Shown here one piece after another: positions 42,362 through 51,469 of a DNA stretch of 64,000 nucleotides (its first letter is position 1; the number at the start of each line of letters is the position of its first letter). Location: assembly GCA_018262855.1 (NCBI GenBank), contig JADFDO010000004.1, forward strand, positions 1-64,000, written 5' to 3'. A program made the translations under genes and the position numbers. Under the pieces are notes generated by a model. That model ran no database searches and had not been told where the DNA came from. It worked only from the letters and a program-made list of their open reading frames with translations. The stretch is from Methanolinea sp. Lineage in GTDB: Archaea; Halobacteriota; Methanomicrobia; Methanomicrobiales; Methanospirillaceae.

Positions 42362-44758
42362 ATGGTAAGAAAATTACCCGTAGCACAATACCGGAACCAG
42401 TTCGATACCTCCTCAATTGAGTGCAACACGACGAAGGACCTCCAGCCATTGCAGGAGATCGTCGGCCAGAAGCGTGCCCTCTCGGCCCTGACATTCGGGA
42501 TGAATATAGAGGAGAAGGGTTTCAATGTCTTTGTCTCCGGCATGCACGGGACCGGGAGACTTTCAGCAGTATGTAAGTTCATCCGCGAGCTCGCAAAGAC
42601 CAAGTCACCAGGCCATGACTGGATTTATGTCAATTCCTTCGAGAATCCCTACCAGCCAAATGCCATCCGCCTCCCTCCCGGGATGGGAAAGCAGTTCAGG
42701 GTTGACATGGCAAACTTCATCGCAGAGGCAAAGAGGTTCATTCCCAAAGCATTCGAGAGCGAGGATTATGCGAACCGCCACGATGCCACTCTCCGCGAAA
42801 TTGAAGAGCAGAAAGCACTGCTGCTTGCCCACATCGATAAGGTAGCCCAGGAGAAAGGATTCATTGTCCAGCCAGGACCACAGGGTCTCCTTACCATTCC
42901 ACTGCAGGAGAGCGGTGAGCCGTACCAGCAGGAGGAATTCGTCAAGCTTCCTCCTGAAGTCCAGGTGCAGTTCCAGAAACGGAAAGACGAGCTTCTGGTC
43001 GAACTCCGGAACGCATTCAGGCAGATGCGTGATCTCGATAAGAAAGGGGCCGAAGCGCTCGTCGCGCTGAACCGTGATGTGGTTCTGAATGCCATTGGCC
43101 ACCGGACTGCCGCACTCAAGGACAAATACGAGCACGTCGATGAGATCGGTGAGTATATCGACTCGGTCCAGAGCGATATCGTCGAGCACATCCCACAGTT
43201 CATTCCTGAACCATTGCAGCAGTCACAACCTTCACCGGGGCAACCGCCGCAGAGCCCTGAGTTACCGTTCCGGAAGTACGAGATCAATGTGATTGTCGAC
43301 AATTCCGGGGATGACGGTGCACCGGTCATCTTCGAGCAGAACCCATCCTACATGAACCTCTTTGGAAAGATCGAGAAAGAGGTCCAGTACGGTGTTGTAA
43401 CCACCGATTTCACGATGATTCGACCCGGGTCAATCCACCGTGCAAACGGAGGGTTCCTGGTCATGATGGCGGAAGATCTCTTCAGGAACCCCATGTCCTG
43501 GGATGAGCTCAAGACCTCACTCAAGACCGGGGAGATTATTATCGAGGAACCCGCCGAACGGATGGGCTTTATCTCCACAAAAGGCATAAAACCCGAACCC
43601 ATCCCGCTCTCCCTCAAGGTGATCATCATCGGGACTCCCGATATCAACTACATCCTCTATACCATGGATCCGGACTTCCAGGAGCTCTTCAAGGTGAGGG
43701 CGGATTTCGATACCTCGATGGATCGAACCGATGAGAATGTCCGGAATTATGCATCCTTCATCTGCGGCCTCTGCGAGGAATTTCACTACAGGCACCTGGA
43801 CAAGTCCGCCGTGGCAGGGGTTATCGAATATGGCTCGCGTCTCGCTGAAGACCAGAAAAAGCTCACCACACGCTTTTCTGTTGTGTCTGATCTTATTGCT
43901 GAGGCGAACTTCTATGCTGCCCAGGAGGGATCGGAGTTCACGACATCCCGTCACGTCAGGAAAGCCATCGAAGAGAAGGTTTACCGTTCGAACCTGATCC
44001 AGGAGAAGATACAGGAATACATTGCAAAAGGAATCATCCTGATCGATACGGAAGGGGAGAAACCAGGACAGGTGAACGGCCTCGCTGTCATTGGCCTTGG
44101 GGAGATCTCGTTCGGGAGGCCTGACAGGGTCACTGCGAGCATCGGTATCGGGAGGAGCGGCATTATCGATATCGAACGGGAGGCCGCAATGGGGGGGCCG
44201 ACCCACACCAAGGGAGTCCTGATCCTCTCGGGATTCCTGAACGAGCGGTATGCCCGGGACAAGCCCCTCGCGCTCTCTGCGAGGCTCGTCTTCGAGCAGA
44301 GTTACTCGGGTGTGGATGGCGACAGCGCCTCAAGCACTGAACTCTATGCACTTCTCTCTGCGATTTCAGGGATTCCCATAAACCAGGCTATCGCAGTCAC
44401 CGGTTCGGTGAACCAGAAAGGCGAGGTTCAGGCCATCGGAGGGGTCAATGAGAAGATCGAGGGATATTTCGAGGTGTGCAAGGTAAAGGGGCTCTCAGGG
44501 AAACAGGGAGTCATGATCCCGGAAAGCAACGTCCAGAACCTGATGCTGAAGGAAGAGATCGTCGAGGCAGCAAAGGCCGGGAAATTTTCGATCTATCCTG
44601 TCAGCACCATAGATGAAGGGATCGAGGTGCTCACCGGTGTCCGTGCAGGGAAGAGAATGGAGAACGGGACTTTCGAAGAAGGCACGGTCAATTACCTTGT
44701 GGACAGGCGGCTCAGGGAGATGGCGGAGACCATGAAGGGATATCTCCCCGGCATGTGA
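42362..44758 (+). CDS. Lon-like AAA+ protease with degenerate P-loop
   Basis: A 798-residue soluble protein of the LonC/YcbZ-type (AAA_32) family. The N-terminal part contains 'VSGMHGTGRLSAVCKF', where the P-loop Lys is replaced by Arg; the middle has a coiled-coil-like helical stretch (about residues 130-270) and the family segment 'DFTMIRPGSIHRANGGFLVM'. The C-terminal protease domain holds the Ser-Lys dyad: Ser in 'GVDGDSASSTEL' and Lys in 'GGVNEKIEGYF'. LonC of Meiothermus is known to lack ATPase activity, which fits the altered P-loop. It likely degrades unfolded or specific proteins in the cytoplasm. Its ATG is preceded by GGGAGA. It is a single-gene unit. Confidence 0.92.
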   Translation: MVRKLPVAQYRNQFDTSSIECNTTKDLQPLQEIVGQKRALSALTFGMNIEEKGFNVFVSGMHGTGRLSAVCKFIRELAKTKSPGHDWIYVNSFENPYQPNAIRLPPGMGKQFRVDMANFIAEAKRFIPKAFESEDYANRHDATLREIEEQKALLLAHIDKVAQEKGFIVQPGPQGLLTIPLQESGEPYQQEEFVKLPPEVQVQFQKRKDELLVELRNAFRQMRDLDKKGAEALVALNRDVVLNAIGHRTAALKDKYEHVDEIGEYIDSVQSDIVEHIPQFIPEPLQQSQPSPGQPPQSPELPFRKYEINVIVDNSGDDGAPVIFEQNPSYMNLFGKIEKEVQYGVVTTDFTMIRPGSIHRANGGFLVMMAEDLFRNPMSWDELKTSLKTGEIIIEEPAERMGFISTKGIKPEPIPLSLKVIIIGTPDINYILYTMDPDFQELFKVRADFDTSMDRTDENVRNYASFICGLCEEFHYRHLDKSAVAGVIEYGSRLAEDQKKLTTRFSVVSDLIAEANFYAAQEGSEFTTSRHVRKAIEEKVYRSNLIQEKIQEYIAKGIILIDTEGEKPGQVNGLAVIGLGEISFGRPDRVTASIGIGRSGIIDIEREAAMGGPTHTKGVLILSGFLNERYARDKPLALSARLVFEQSYSGVDGDSASSTELYALLSAISGIPINQAIAVTGSVNQKGEVQAIGGVNEKIEGYFEVCKVKGLSGKQGVMIPESNVQNLMLKEEIVEAAKAGKFSIYPVSTIDEGIEVLTGVRAGKRMENGTFEEGTVNYLVDRRLREMAETMKGYLPGM

Positions 44759-45134
44759 AATGCGAATACCCCGGTATCACTCCGTATCATACCTGAGAGA
44801 ATCAGACCCTTCAATCTCTCCAGTATCGTGCCTCAAAGATACGCTCCACCTCTCGTTTTTTCCGGATATTACACGAAAGGGAGAACCTTATCTTCACCAT
44901 GAGGAAAAAGTACGCATATGTATGCCTGCATTCAATACCGAAAGGTAAGATTTCCATGGCATGAAAAATGGAGTCTTCCCATCCCTGGCAGGCCCGGGGA
45001 TCTCAGGGAGAATGGATTATCGCGTTCGAAACTGCCTGACGATCTTACATGGTTCATCCATGACAGGACTGATGAAAAGATCACCCGGAACTCCCCGGAT
45101 TCCGGGCTGACCTAAGTTTTCAACCGTGAGAATC
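44759..45134. other. Intergenic region without a gene
   Basis: A 376-base stretch between the Lon-like gene and a small gene on the same strand. Short open frames are present but none has a ribosome site, a motif, or codon use like the neighbours. No strong hairpin was recognised. Confidence 0.4.
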
Positions 45135-45359
45135 ATGTCATTGTTCGATGCTGGTTCACCCGATACACCGAATTTCAGACTTATCCGGGTCGAAAAACTC
45201 ATCCGCCTGCTCCGGGAAGTCCCTGAAGATTACTTCATCGAGGCGAACCCCCTCACCGCGAACTTCGTCCTCTTTAGAAAAGAAGGGGACATCTATGAGC
45301 AGAGGGGCTGGATTGATACCAGGGATGAAGAACTTCACCTTGTTGATGAGGAACAGTAA
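45135..45359 (+). CDS. Conserved-looking small protein, unknown function
   Basis: A 74-residue protein from ATG 45135 (GTG 45126 would add three residues) with GTGAG just upstream. It reads MSLFDAGSPDTPNFRLIR and later 'GWIDTRDEELHLVDEEQ'; the balance of hydrophobic and charged residues and the beta-like ending look like a folded small protein. No family recognised. Located 70 bases before the flavin reductase gene, possibly co-transcribed. Confidence 0.55.
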   Translation: MSLFDAGSPDTPNFRLIRVEKLIRLLREVPEDYFIEANPLTANFVLFRKEGDIYEQRGWIDTRDEELHLVDEEQ

Positions 45360-45429
45360 TCAGGTGTGGGTGGATTCAACATCCTGACGGGATCTTTTAA
45401 TCACAATACTCTCCTTAGTATAGAACACC

Positions 45430-45990
45430 ATGAAGAAGATCACACTCGGCCCGATGCCGTACATGAGTGTCATGCCCACCGTGCTTGTCGGTGCAGATGT
45501 CGCAGGAAAGCCCAATTACATGGTTGCAGCGTGGGCGACCGTCGCCTGTATGGCACCGCCGATGGTCTGCGTGGCGATCAACAAGGGACGCTATACTTGG
45601 AAGGGAATTGAGGAACACAAGACCTTCTCCCTGAACGTGCCTTCGGTCAACCAGATGATCGAGACCGACCACTGCGGAATTGTTACCGGTGCACAGCAGG
45701 ACAAGTCCGGGGTATTTCATTCGGTATATGGGATACTCGGGACAGCCCCCCTTGCAGAGGAGTGCCCGGTCAATATCGAATGCAGGCTCTTCCAGGCCGT
45801 GGACTGCGGGAGTCATATGCTCGTGATCGGCGAGATCGCAGAGATCCATGCGAATCCATCATTTATCACAGATGGCAGACCGGATATCGAAAAGATCCAG
45901 CCACTGATCTACGCCCAGAGTACCTACTACCAGGTAGGAAAAGAGGCAGGGAAGGCATTCTCATCCGGGAGAGAATATCAAAAGAAGTGA
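45430..45990 (+). CDS. Flavin-reductase-like (FlaRed) protein
   Basis: A 186-residue flavin-reductase/NADH-FMN split-barrel protein. The N-terminus 'LGPMPYMSVMPTVLVGADVAGKPNYMVAAW' (broken at its middle) is the FMN-contact region of the DIM6/NTAB family, with 'TWKGIEEHKTFSLNVPS' following as a conserved beta-strand segment. These proteins reduce or bind FMN in an NAD(P)H-dependent way. It is close to other flavoproteins in the window (31574 nitroreductase, 25462 double flavodoxin), though not in one operon. Confidence 0.9.
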   Translation: MKKITLGPMPYMSVMPTVLVGADVAGKPNYMVAAWATVACMAPPMVCVAINKGRYTWKGIEEHKTFSLNVPSVNQMIETDHCGIVTGAQQDKSGVFHSVYGILGTAPLAEECPVNIECRLFQAVDCGSHMLVIGEIAEIHANPSFITDGRPDIEKIQPLIYAQSTYYQVGKEAGKAFSSGREYQKK

Positions 45991-46072
45991 GAATCTCGGG
46001 ATCTCAGGAGAGAATTCTGCGAGGGGATACCCAATCCATAATCCCGTCCACGGGCTACAGATACCGGTGAAT

Positions 46073-46579
46073 TCACCGGGTTCTTTCTTCTTTCCTTGCT
46101 TCGTTCAATGCATCCCGCTTCTCTGATGCTGCGGCGAAGATCGCGGCGATTGCGTTCCGGTTCTCCTCGAATTCTGCCATATCCGTCTTCTTCCCGCCGA
46201 TTTCCGCAGGTGTATAGGGGATTTCACCGATCGCGGAAAAATCGTCCTCGGCCACCAGGGCACAGAACTTTCTTCCAATCCCCGGCTCAACCACATCGTC
46301 GAGCGGATTCTTTCCCCGGTACTCCACGTCGATATTCAATGCATCCTCCAGTTGCCCAAGCGTCACGGTTGCAAATCCGAGCACGATGATCTCTCTGGGA
46401 TCGAACACGTTGACCAGGGAATACATCCGGTTGCTGCTCCCCTCGACCTCTTTCCCTTTCACACCGAATCCCTTGGTGTGGAACCATGCTTTTCGGAAAT
46501 CATCGTAAGTCTTGCCTTCTTTTAATCTTCTCGTAAGAATTGAGACGGTGGTCATCAATTTAGGCATCTCATTATCCAT
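46073..46579 (-). CDS. Hypothetical protein (possible dimeric alpha-beta barrel)
   Basis: A 168-residue protein with a 'VSILTRRLKEGKTYDDFRKAWFHTKG' N-terminal strand-helix, shown here in part, that is typical of small ferredoxin-like or ABM-type proteins, then 'EIIVLGFATVTLGQLEDAL' and a long C-terminal helix. No catalytic motif is recognised. An ATG at 46555 is an alternative start. It converges with the flavin reductase gene; the two ends are about 80 bases apart. Confidence 0.65.
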   Translation of the reverse strand: MDNEMPKLMTTVSILTRRLKEGKTYDDFRKAWFHTKGFGVKGKEVEGSSNRMYSLVNVFDPREIIVLGFATVTLGQLEDALNIDVEYRGKNPLDDVVEPGIGRKFCALVAEDDFSAIGEIPYTPAEIGGKKTDMAEFEENRNAIAAIFAAASEKRDALNEARKEERTR

Positions 46580-46673
46580 GCTCTCTCACAGGCGAGAGAT
46601 TGGTAATTGGATTATTTTAAGAAATTGGCCCGTCGATGAACGATCCGCACTGCATGGATCTTTCGTATGGTTC

Positions 46674-46847
46674 CTACCTGCTCACGCGACCTTTATCGGG
46701 ACATATACCGTCCCGTTGAGCCAGTCTGCAGTTTTCCGCCACTCCATCAAAAAGAAATGATACGGCGAGGAGACATGAAAGGAGGATGATCCCCGCAAGG
46801 ACCAGAACCCACGGGCTCCCGAGTGGGCTTTCCCGGGAAGGTGTCAT
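46674..46847 (-). CDS. Small single-pass membrane protein
   Basis: A 57-residue frame from ATG 46847 with one clear transmembrane segment ('WVLVLAGIILLSCLLAVSFLF', shown as adjacent blocks of a single helix). The frame has a weak ribosome site and no recognised family. Possibly real. Confidence 0.35.
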   Translation of the reverse strand: MTPSRESPLGSPWVLVLAGIILLSCLLAVSFLFDGVAENCRLAQRDGICPDKGRVSR

Positions 46848-47011
46848 GATACTACCTGCCCATTTGTGAATAAAAATTGATCTCACATATCTCATCTTCA
46901 CTTTCTTGTGCCAGTGAGGACCTGATGCAGGTCATCTTTCACATCAATTTCGGGAGACTTAATAAGGAAAAAATCAATTGGCTGAGGGAAAATTTACTGG
47001 AGATTACTTCC

Positions 47012-47467
47012 ATGAAACTCATCACTACCCTGATTCTTGCAGGTCTTGCCTGCATTCTTGTACTCGCTGCAGGCTGCACGAACACCCCAAGTACACCCGC
47101 CATCACCACAACCCCAACCACCGTGGTCACCACCGTTCCCACCACTGCTGCCCCGGTTCTGTCCTGGACAGGGACATGGAATACTACGTGGGCTGAGGAC
47201 GTGAACTGGTCTGTCGATGTCATACGCATCACACAGACCGGCTCATCCGTGACCGGCATTTACGAGGTCGGAAATGGCACAATCAGTGGAAACGTGACGG
47301 GAAGTAGCCTTACCGGTGTCTGGTCAGAAATCGACGGAGAAGATGTATACGAAGGTACATTCGAATTCGTGATGTCTGACGATAAAAAATCATTCACCGG
47401 CAAGTGGGCGAACACTGGTGAAGATCTTGCAAACTCGACCTACCCCTGGAATGGTGTCCGGGTTTAA
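47012..47467 (+). CDS. Small lipoprotein, Thr-rich linker and beta domain
   Basis: A 151-residue protein from ATG 47012 with a signal peptide and lipobox 'VLAAGC' (Cys near residue 22), a short Thr/Pro-rich linker, and a C-terminal beta-rich domain ('WTGTWNTTWAEDVNW' onward) with repeated Gly/Ser turns. CTGGAG lies 10 bases upstream of the ATG. The longer open frame to 46877 adds residues without a signal peptide. Predicted extracellular and membrane-anchored; function unknown. Confidence 0.75.
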   Translation: MKLITTLILAGLACILVLAAGCTNTPSTPAITTTPTTVVTTVPTTAAPVLSWTGTWNTTWAEDVNWSVDVIRITQTGSSVTGIYEVGNGTISGNVTGSSLTGVWSEIDGEDVYEGTFEFVMSDDKKSFTGKWANTGEDLANSTYPWNGVRV

Positions 47468-47543
47468 CCGGGATACCTTTTCGCTCCCCTTTTTAAGATC
47501 AAAGACTATCCCTTTTTCTCTTTCAGCACCAACCCTCACATTA

Positions 47544-47651
47544 ATGTCAGCCACACGTACCATTCTCATACTCATCGTCGTGATCACAGCACTTCTCGCT
47601 GCCGGCTGCACCCAGCCGGAGACCAAGACGGGAGAAGATGCTCCCGGATAA
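47544..47651 (+). CDS. Very short lipoprotein
   Basis: A 35-residue frame MSATRTILILIVVITALLAAGC... with an N-terminal hydrophobic segment and a lipobox 'LLAAGC' followed by only 14 residues. It lies 76 bases after the previous lipoprotein gene and is followed by a hairpin with T-run. It could be a small anchored peptide, or a remnant; too short to be sure. Confidence 0.5.
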   Translation: MSATRTILILIVVITALLAAGCTQPETKTGEDAPG

Positions 47652-47662
47652 CTGGGACATAA

Positions 47663-47692
47663 TCCGGTTTCCCTGACCGGATCCCATTTTTT
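47663..47692 (+). terminator. Terminator after the small lipoprotein genes
   Basis: TCCGGT (47663-47668) and ACCGGA (47676-47681) form a 6-bp stem with a 7-base loop, followed by a six-T run at 47687-47692. It is well placed to end the 47012-47651 transcript. Confidence 0.5.
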
Positions 47693-47715
47693 ACATACGT
47701 TCATGGGATTACTCC

Positions 47716-48462
47716 TTAAATCCCCTTCACCAGGTTCCTCTTCTGGATGACCTTCGCAGCCCAGATAAACAGGAGGATCACGGCGAAAATTACGGCTATG
47801 TCGATCCAGGGTGGGTACACTGCATCGCCGTTCAGCGCCATGCGGAACAGATCGACGAGATAGGTCAGCGGGGAGAGCGAGGTGAGGAGAAAGAAAGGAC
47901 CGCTCAGCTGGGAAAGCGGGATGAAGATTCCTGATATGAAGATGAGCGGGAGGCGAACGAGGCTCGAGAGCATCATGATATTCGACGGATTGTTGGTGGT
48001 CGGGGATGCGAGCAGGGTGCCCAGTGCCGCAAATGCCACCGACCCGGTCACGAGCCCGAGCAGGAGGAGCCCTGAGCTGAAGAGAGGAATCTGGAAGATC
48101 AGGGTGCAGGCAGCGAATACGATCGTCGTGATCCCGATACCAAAGAGCGCTCCTGCCAGGAGGTCTCCGATAATGACGCTCTCGAGGATAACAGGGAGCG
48201 AGATGAGCCGCTCGTAGGTCTTCTCACGCTTCTCCCACGGCGTGATCAGTGGACCAACCGATGAGGATGTGAAAAAGAGCATCATCCCGAGGAATCCCGG
48301 GAAGAACGGGATGAGATCGAGGTCGCGGCCGATGAAGAACGTCAGGAACATGATCAGGGGAAAGAGAAGCCCGAAGACCACCACAGGTCCCTTGAAGTAA
48401 TAGATCCGCATGTTCTTCTCGGCCACCACCACAATGCTCCGGAAAAAGGTCCTCCAGTCCAT
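47716..48462 (-). CDS. ABC-2 type transporter permease
   Basis: A 248-residue membrane protein with six hydrophobic segments, opening with a cytosolic helix and 'VFGLLFPLIMFLTFFIG' as first membrane helix. The ABC-2 fold is supported by 'FISGIFIPLSQLSGPFFLLTSLSPLTY' (broken at its turn). Its ATG is only 3 bases after the ATPase stop, so the two genes are translationally coupled and form one exporter. Substrate not known (drug, lipid or polysaccharide are usual). Confidence 0.88.
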   Translation of the reverse strand: MDWRTFFRSIVVVAEKNMRIYYFKGPVVVFGLLFPLIMFLTFFIGRDLDLIPFFPGFLGMMLFFTSSSVGPLITPWEKREKTYERLISLPVILESVIIGDLLAGALFGIGITTIVFAACTLIFQIPLFSSGLLLLGLVTGSVAFAALGTLLASPTTNNPSNIMMLSSLVRLPLIFISGIFIPLSQLSGPFFLLTSLSPLTYLVDLFRMALNGDAVYPPWIDIAVIFAVILLFIWAAKVIQKRNLVKGI

Positions 48463-48465
48463 CGG

Positions 48466-49383
48466 TCACGCTCCCCCCGTGAGGCGGACAAACGCCTCTT
48501 CGAGTGTCGGGTTCGAGGTCGCTATGGAGACGATTGTAAGGTGTTCCTGTTCTGCGAGGTATGCAAGGTATTTCACCGCAGCATCTGGATTCTCGGTGAA
48601 GATCCGCCACTTGTCTCCCCATGGTTCAACTCTGGTGATCCCGGGTGCGGAGAAAAGGCCGGCTTCCACTCCCTGGTCGAAGGCGACCTCGACATACCGC
48701 GAGGTATCGAAGGTCTTCTTGAGTCTTTCTGGGCTCTCGGTGGCGACGATCCTGCCCCGGTTGATGACGCTGATCATCGAGCAGAGCGCATTCGCCTCCT
48801 CGATGTTATGAGTGGTGAGAAGGATAGTGCTCCCTTCCTGGTTCATCTCACGGATGGTATCGAGTACGAGCCGGCGGCTGTACACATCGAGCCCGGTGGT
48901 CGGCTCGTCGAGGATGAGCACGGGCGGGGAATGGACGATCGCACACCCGATGCTGATCCGCTGTCGCATTCCTTTCGAGAATGTCCGGACATAATCATCT
49001 TTCCGGGCCGAAAGGCCAAGCCTCTCCAGGATCTCCCCGGCACGCTCCTTTATGGTCTCTCTGTCCATCCCGTAGAACTTTCCGGAGATGATGAGGTTCT
49101 GCTCGGCGGAGAGATCGCTGTAGACCGTGCTGTTCTCGGGAATGACCCCTAGTTTCAGCTTCGCGGTGAGCGGTTCCTTCTGCACGTCGGTTCCGAGGAT
49201 CTGCACGCTCCCGGCATCAGGGATCAGCACTCCCGTGATCATCCTGATAGTGGTGGTCTTTCCCGCCCCGTTGGGGCCGAGGAATCCGTAAATGCTCCCT
49301 TCAGGGATGGTGATGCTGACATCATCAACCGCGGTGACCGGCCCGAATGACTTCCTGAGGTGCTCTGCAACGATTGCGTCCAT
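48466..49383 (-). CDS. ABC-2 type transporter ATP-binding subunit
   Basis: A 305-residue ATPase with Walker A 'GPNGAGKTT', Q-loop 'GVIPENSTVYSDLS', signature-like 'FSKGMRQRISIG', Walker B 'VLILDEPTTGLD' and H-loop 'TTHNIEEA'. The C-terminal extension (about 215-305) has the ACT-like shape of CcmA/DrrA-type ATPases. It precedes the permease in one operon. The ATG has GAAGAG upstream. Divergent 61-residue membrane-protein gene at 49578. Confidence 0.95.
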   Translation of the reverse strand: MDAIVAEHLRKSFGPVTAVDDVSITIPEGSIYGFLGPNGAGKTTTIRMITGVLIPDAGSVQILGTDVQKEPLTAKLKLGVIPENSTVYSDLSAEQNLIISGKFYGMDRETIKERAGEILERLGLSARKDDYVRTFSKGMRQRISIGCAIVHSPPVLILDEPTTGLDVYSRRLVLDTIREMNQEGSTILLTTHNIEEANALCSMISVINRGRIVATESPERLKKTFDTSRYVEVAFDQGVEAGLFSAPGITRVEPWGDKWRIFTENPDAAVKYLAYLAEQEHLTIVSIATSNPTLEEAFVRLTGGA

Positions 49384-49577
49384 CTCTTCGCTTCACCCAG
49401 TTTTCTCCTTGAACCTGATGAGTATATCCGAACAGGACATAGAAACCGGGCAACGCCGTCACAAAGGCTGCTCCCACTCTCAAAGTATATCCTTTTTTCG
49501 TGAATGGATTCAGGGCCGGATCGCGTGACCATTATTATCATTCCCGACCATACGTCTCTTACCCGCTGGAGCACACG

Positions 49578-49766
49578 ATGAGGCGAACTATCAAAGAAAC
49601 ACTCTACCTGCTGTTGATAGGACTGGCGGCGGTCGCTATCCTGTGGTTCATCCTCTCGCGAATCCATATCGTGGTGTTCACCATGATCCCCTGGTGGGTC
49701 CTCGGGCTGATGATCCTCGTCCCCATCATCGTCATTATCCTCGTTATAGATCATTTCATTGATTGA
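49578..49766 (+). CDS. Small two-helix membrane protein
   Basis: A 62-residue protein from ATG 49578 with two hydrophobic helices (about 11-27 and 31-55) and a short N-terminal basic tail (MRRTIKETLY). CTGGAG is 5-10 bases upstream. The two helices are separated by a short turn with a Pro and Trp. Divergent from the exporter operon; function unknown. Confidence 0.6.
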   Translation: MRRTIKETLYLLLIGLAAVAILWFILSRIHIVVFTMIPWWVLGLMILVPIIVIILVIDHFID

Positions 49767-49981
49767 CGGTCCCTGTACTTGGGTTCAAACCCCGGGGTGG
49801 GAAATTCCGACATTTGCCATTCATGAAATCAGGTTCATGTGTCCGGAATCCCCTTCACAATACAGGAACGCTCTCATGAAGACGATCCTTCTTGCGGGAA
49901 CCGGTCTTCGCGGGCATTCCCGAAAAACTTCGCAATGAATAAGAGCAGGACGATGGAACCACACATACAGGCTGGTATCAA

Positions 49982-51241
49982 ATGAAATCATCTGCCTTCG
50001 TCCTTTGTGTAGGAGTACTTCTGTGTGCTGCAATCCTTGCAGGATGCACGTCAATGAAAGCCCCGGAGGGCCCCGTAGTTACGACCACCCCCACCCCCCC
50101 TCTGCCTGCAGACATGATGTTTGTCACCGAGGACTATCCTCCGCTCAATTACGTGGAGAACGGGACGATCAAAGGCATCTCTGTGGATATCCTCCGGGGA
50201 GTACTCCGCGAGATGGATGCCCCGGTCTCCTCCGACACGATCAGGGTACTTCCATGGTCAAAGGCCTACGAAACTGCACTCTCGCGCAACAATACCGCTG
50301 TGTTCGCCACAATCCGCCTCCCCGAAAGGGAGCCCCTCTTCAAGTGGGCTGGGCCGCTCGACTCTGAAAGAAAGGTGATTTTTTCACTCACGGAAAATCC
50401 CCCTGCGATCGCATCACCTGCCGATCTGAACCACTACACAATCGGCGTCGTGAAAGAGGACTCGGCACACCTCCAGCTCCTCGGACTCGGGGTGAACGCC
50501 TCACAGATCTATGCCTACCCGACAGCCCCGAGCCTTATCTCCGCGGCCCAGGAGAAGACGATTGATCTCTGGTGTTACGGTGAAACGGCGGGCAGGTACT
50601 CGAGCAGGAAAGTAACGGGAGATCCCAACTATTTTGTGGTTGTATACTCACTCGAATCCCAGGACCACTATTTTGCGTTCAACAGGAACACCTCCGACCA
50701 GTACGTCGCGGAGTTCCAGGCAGCCCTTGACACACTCCGAAACCAGCCGGATGACACAGGAATCACCGAGTACCAGAGAATCATGTACCATTACCTCGGG
50801 GTCTCCTGTATACAGAATCCTCCGGTTTCCAGGGAGCAGGTGACCGGTCTCGTGAACTTCACCGCGGAGGAGATCGAAAAAGACACTCCGGGAACAATAG
50901 CACGGATCAATTCAGGGGAGCACCCGTTCTGGGACCGTGAGAACAGGGCTCTTTATGTCTTTGTATACGACACGAATGTGACCATTGTCGCTGAAGCCGA
51001 CAATCCCCGCCTGGTCGGAGCACATATGAAGGGAAAGACTGATGTTGCCAGCACTCCGTTCCGCGATCAGCTCGTGGAGAAGGCGCTCGCCGGAGGGAGT
51101 GGATGGGTGGACTATATCTGGATTATTCCCGGAGAGAATGGTGTCTATTACAAGTCAGCGTATTGCCGGCTGGTCAAGGGGAGTGATGGAGAGGCGTATA
51201 TCGTAAGCAGCGGGATGTATACGCCGTGCAAATCTGCCTGA
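49982..51241 (+). CDS. Lipoprotein with solute-binding and Cache-like domains
   Basis: A 419-residue lipoprotein with lipobox 'ILAGC' (Cys22). Residues about 45-260 match the SBP_bac_3 fold of amino-acid-binding proteins: 'MFVTEDYPPLNYVENGTIKG' opens the domain and 'GIVKEDS'-like strand patterns follow. A C-terminal extracellular domain (about 285-415) with 'YVFVYDTNVTIVAEADN' and 'GSGWVDYIW' resembles a single Cache domain. Neither a permease nor an adjacent kinase is present, so a stand-alone ligand-sensing or scavenging role is inferred. It starts an accessory region with the giant surface protein. Confidence 0.82.
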   Translation: MKSSAFVLCVGVLLCAAILAGCTSMKAPEGPVVTTTPTPPLPADMMFVTEDYPPLNYVENGTIKGISVDILRGVLREMDAPVSSDTIRVLPWSKAYETALSRNNTAVFATIRLPEREPLFKWAGPLDSERKVIFSLTENPPAIASPADLNHYTIGVVKEDSAHLQLLGLGVNASQIYAYPTAPSLISAAQEKTIDLWCYGETAGRYSSRKVTGDPNYFVVVYSLESQDHYFAFNRNTSDQYVAEFQAALDTLRNQPDDTGITEYQRIMYHYLGVSCIQNPPVSREQVTGLVNFTAEEIEKDTPGTIARINSGEHPFWDRENRALYVFVYDTNVTIVAEADNPRLVGAHMKGKTDVASTPFRDQLVEKALAGGSGWVDYIWIIPGENGVYYKSAYCRLVKGSDGEAYIVSSGMYTPCKSA

Positions 51242-51469
51242 CGGGTATCCGGAGGGGACAGCCTGGAACTCCTCCCGTCTCCCCTCCGATGAGTGGCATG
51301 AACCGATCACTTTTTTCCACTTCGAGAGTAACCGTCCGGCATAGTATCAAGCAAAGGTTCCGATCCTGAAATGAGACCCTCTTCAATAAAAAGAATCGTT
51401 CGTCTGGTTGAGGATACCCGGATCAGATCCCGCGGAATGATACCGGGAAAAAAATGAATACGAGTCCCT

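Noticed and set aside
49773-49800. T-arm-like sequence GGGTTCAAACCCC
   Set aside because: It resembles the T-arm of a tRNA, but the upstream 50-60 bases offer no matching acceptor, D-arm or anticodon stem, so a tRNA gene is not supported.
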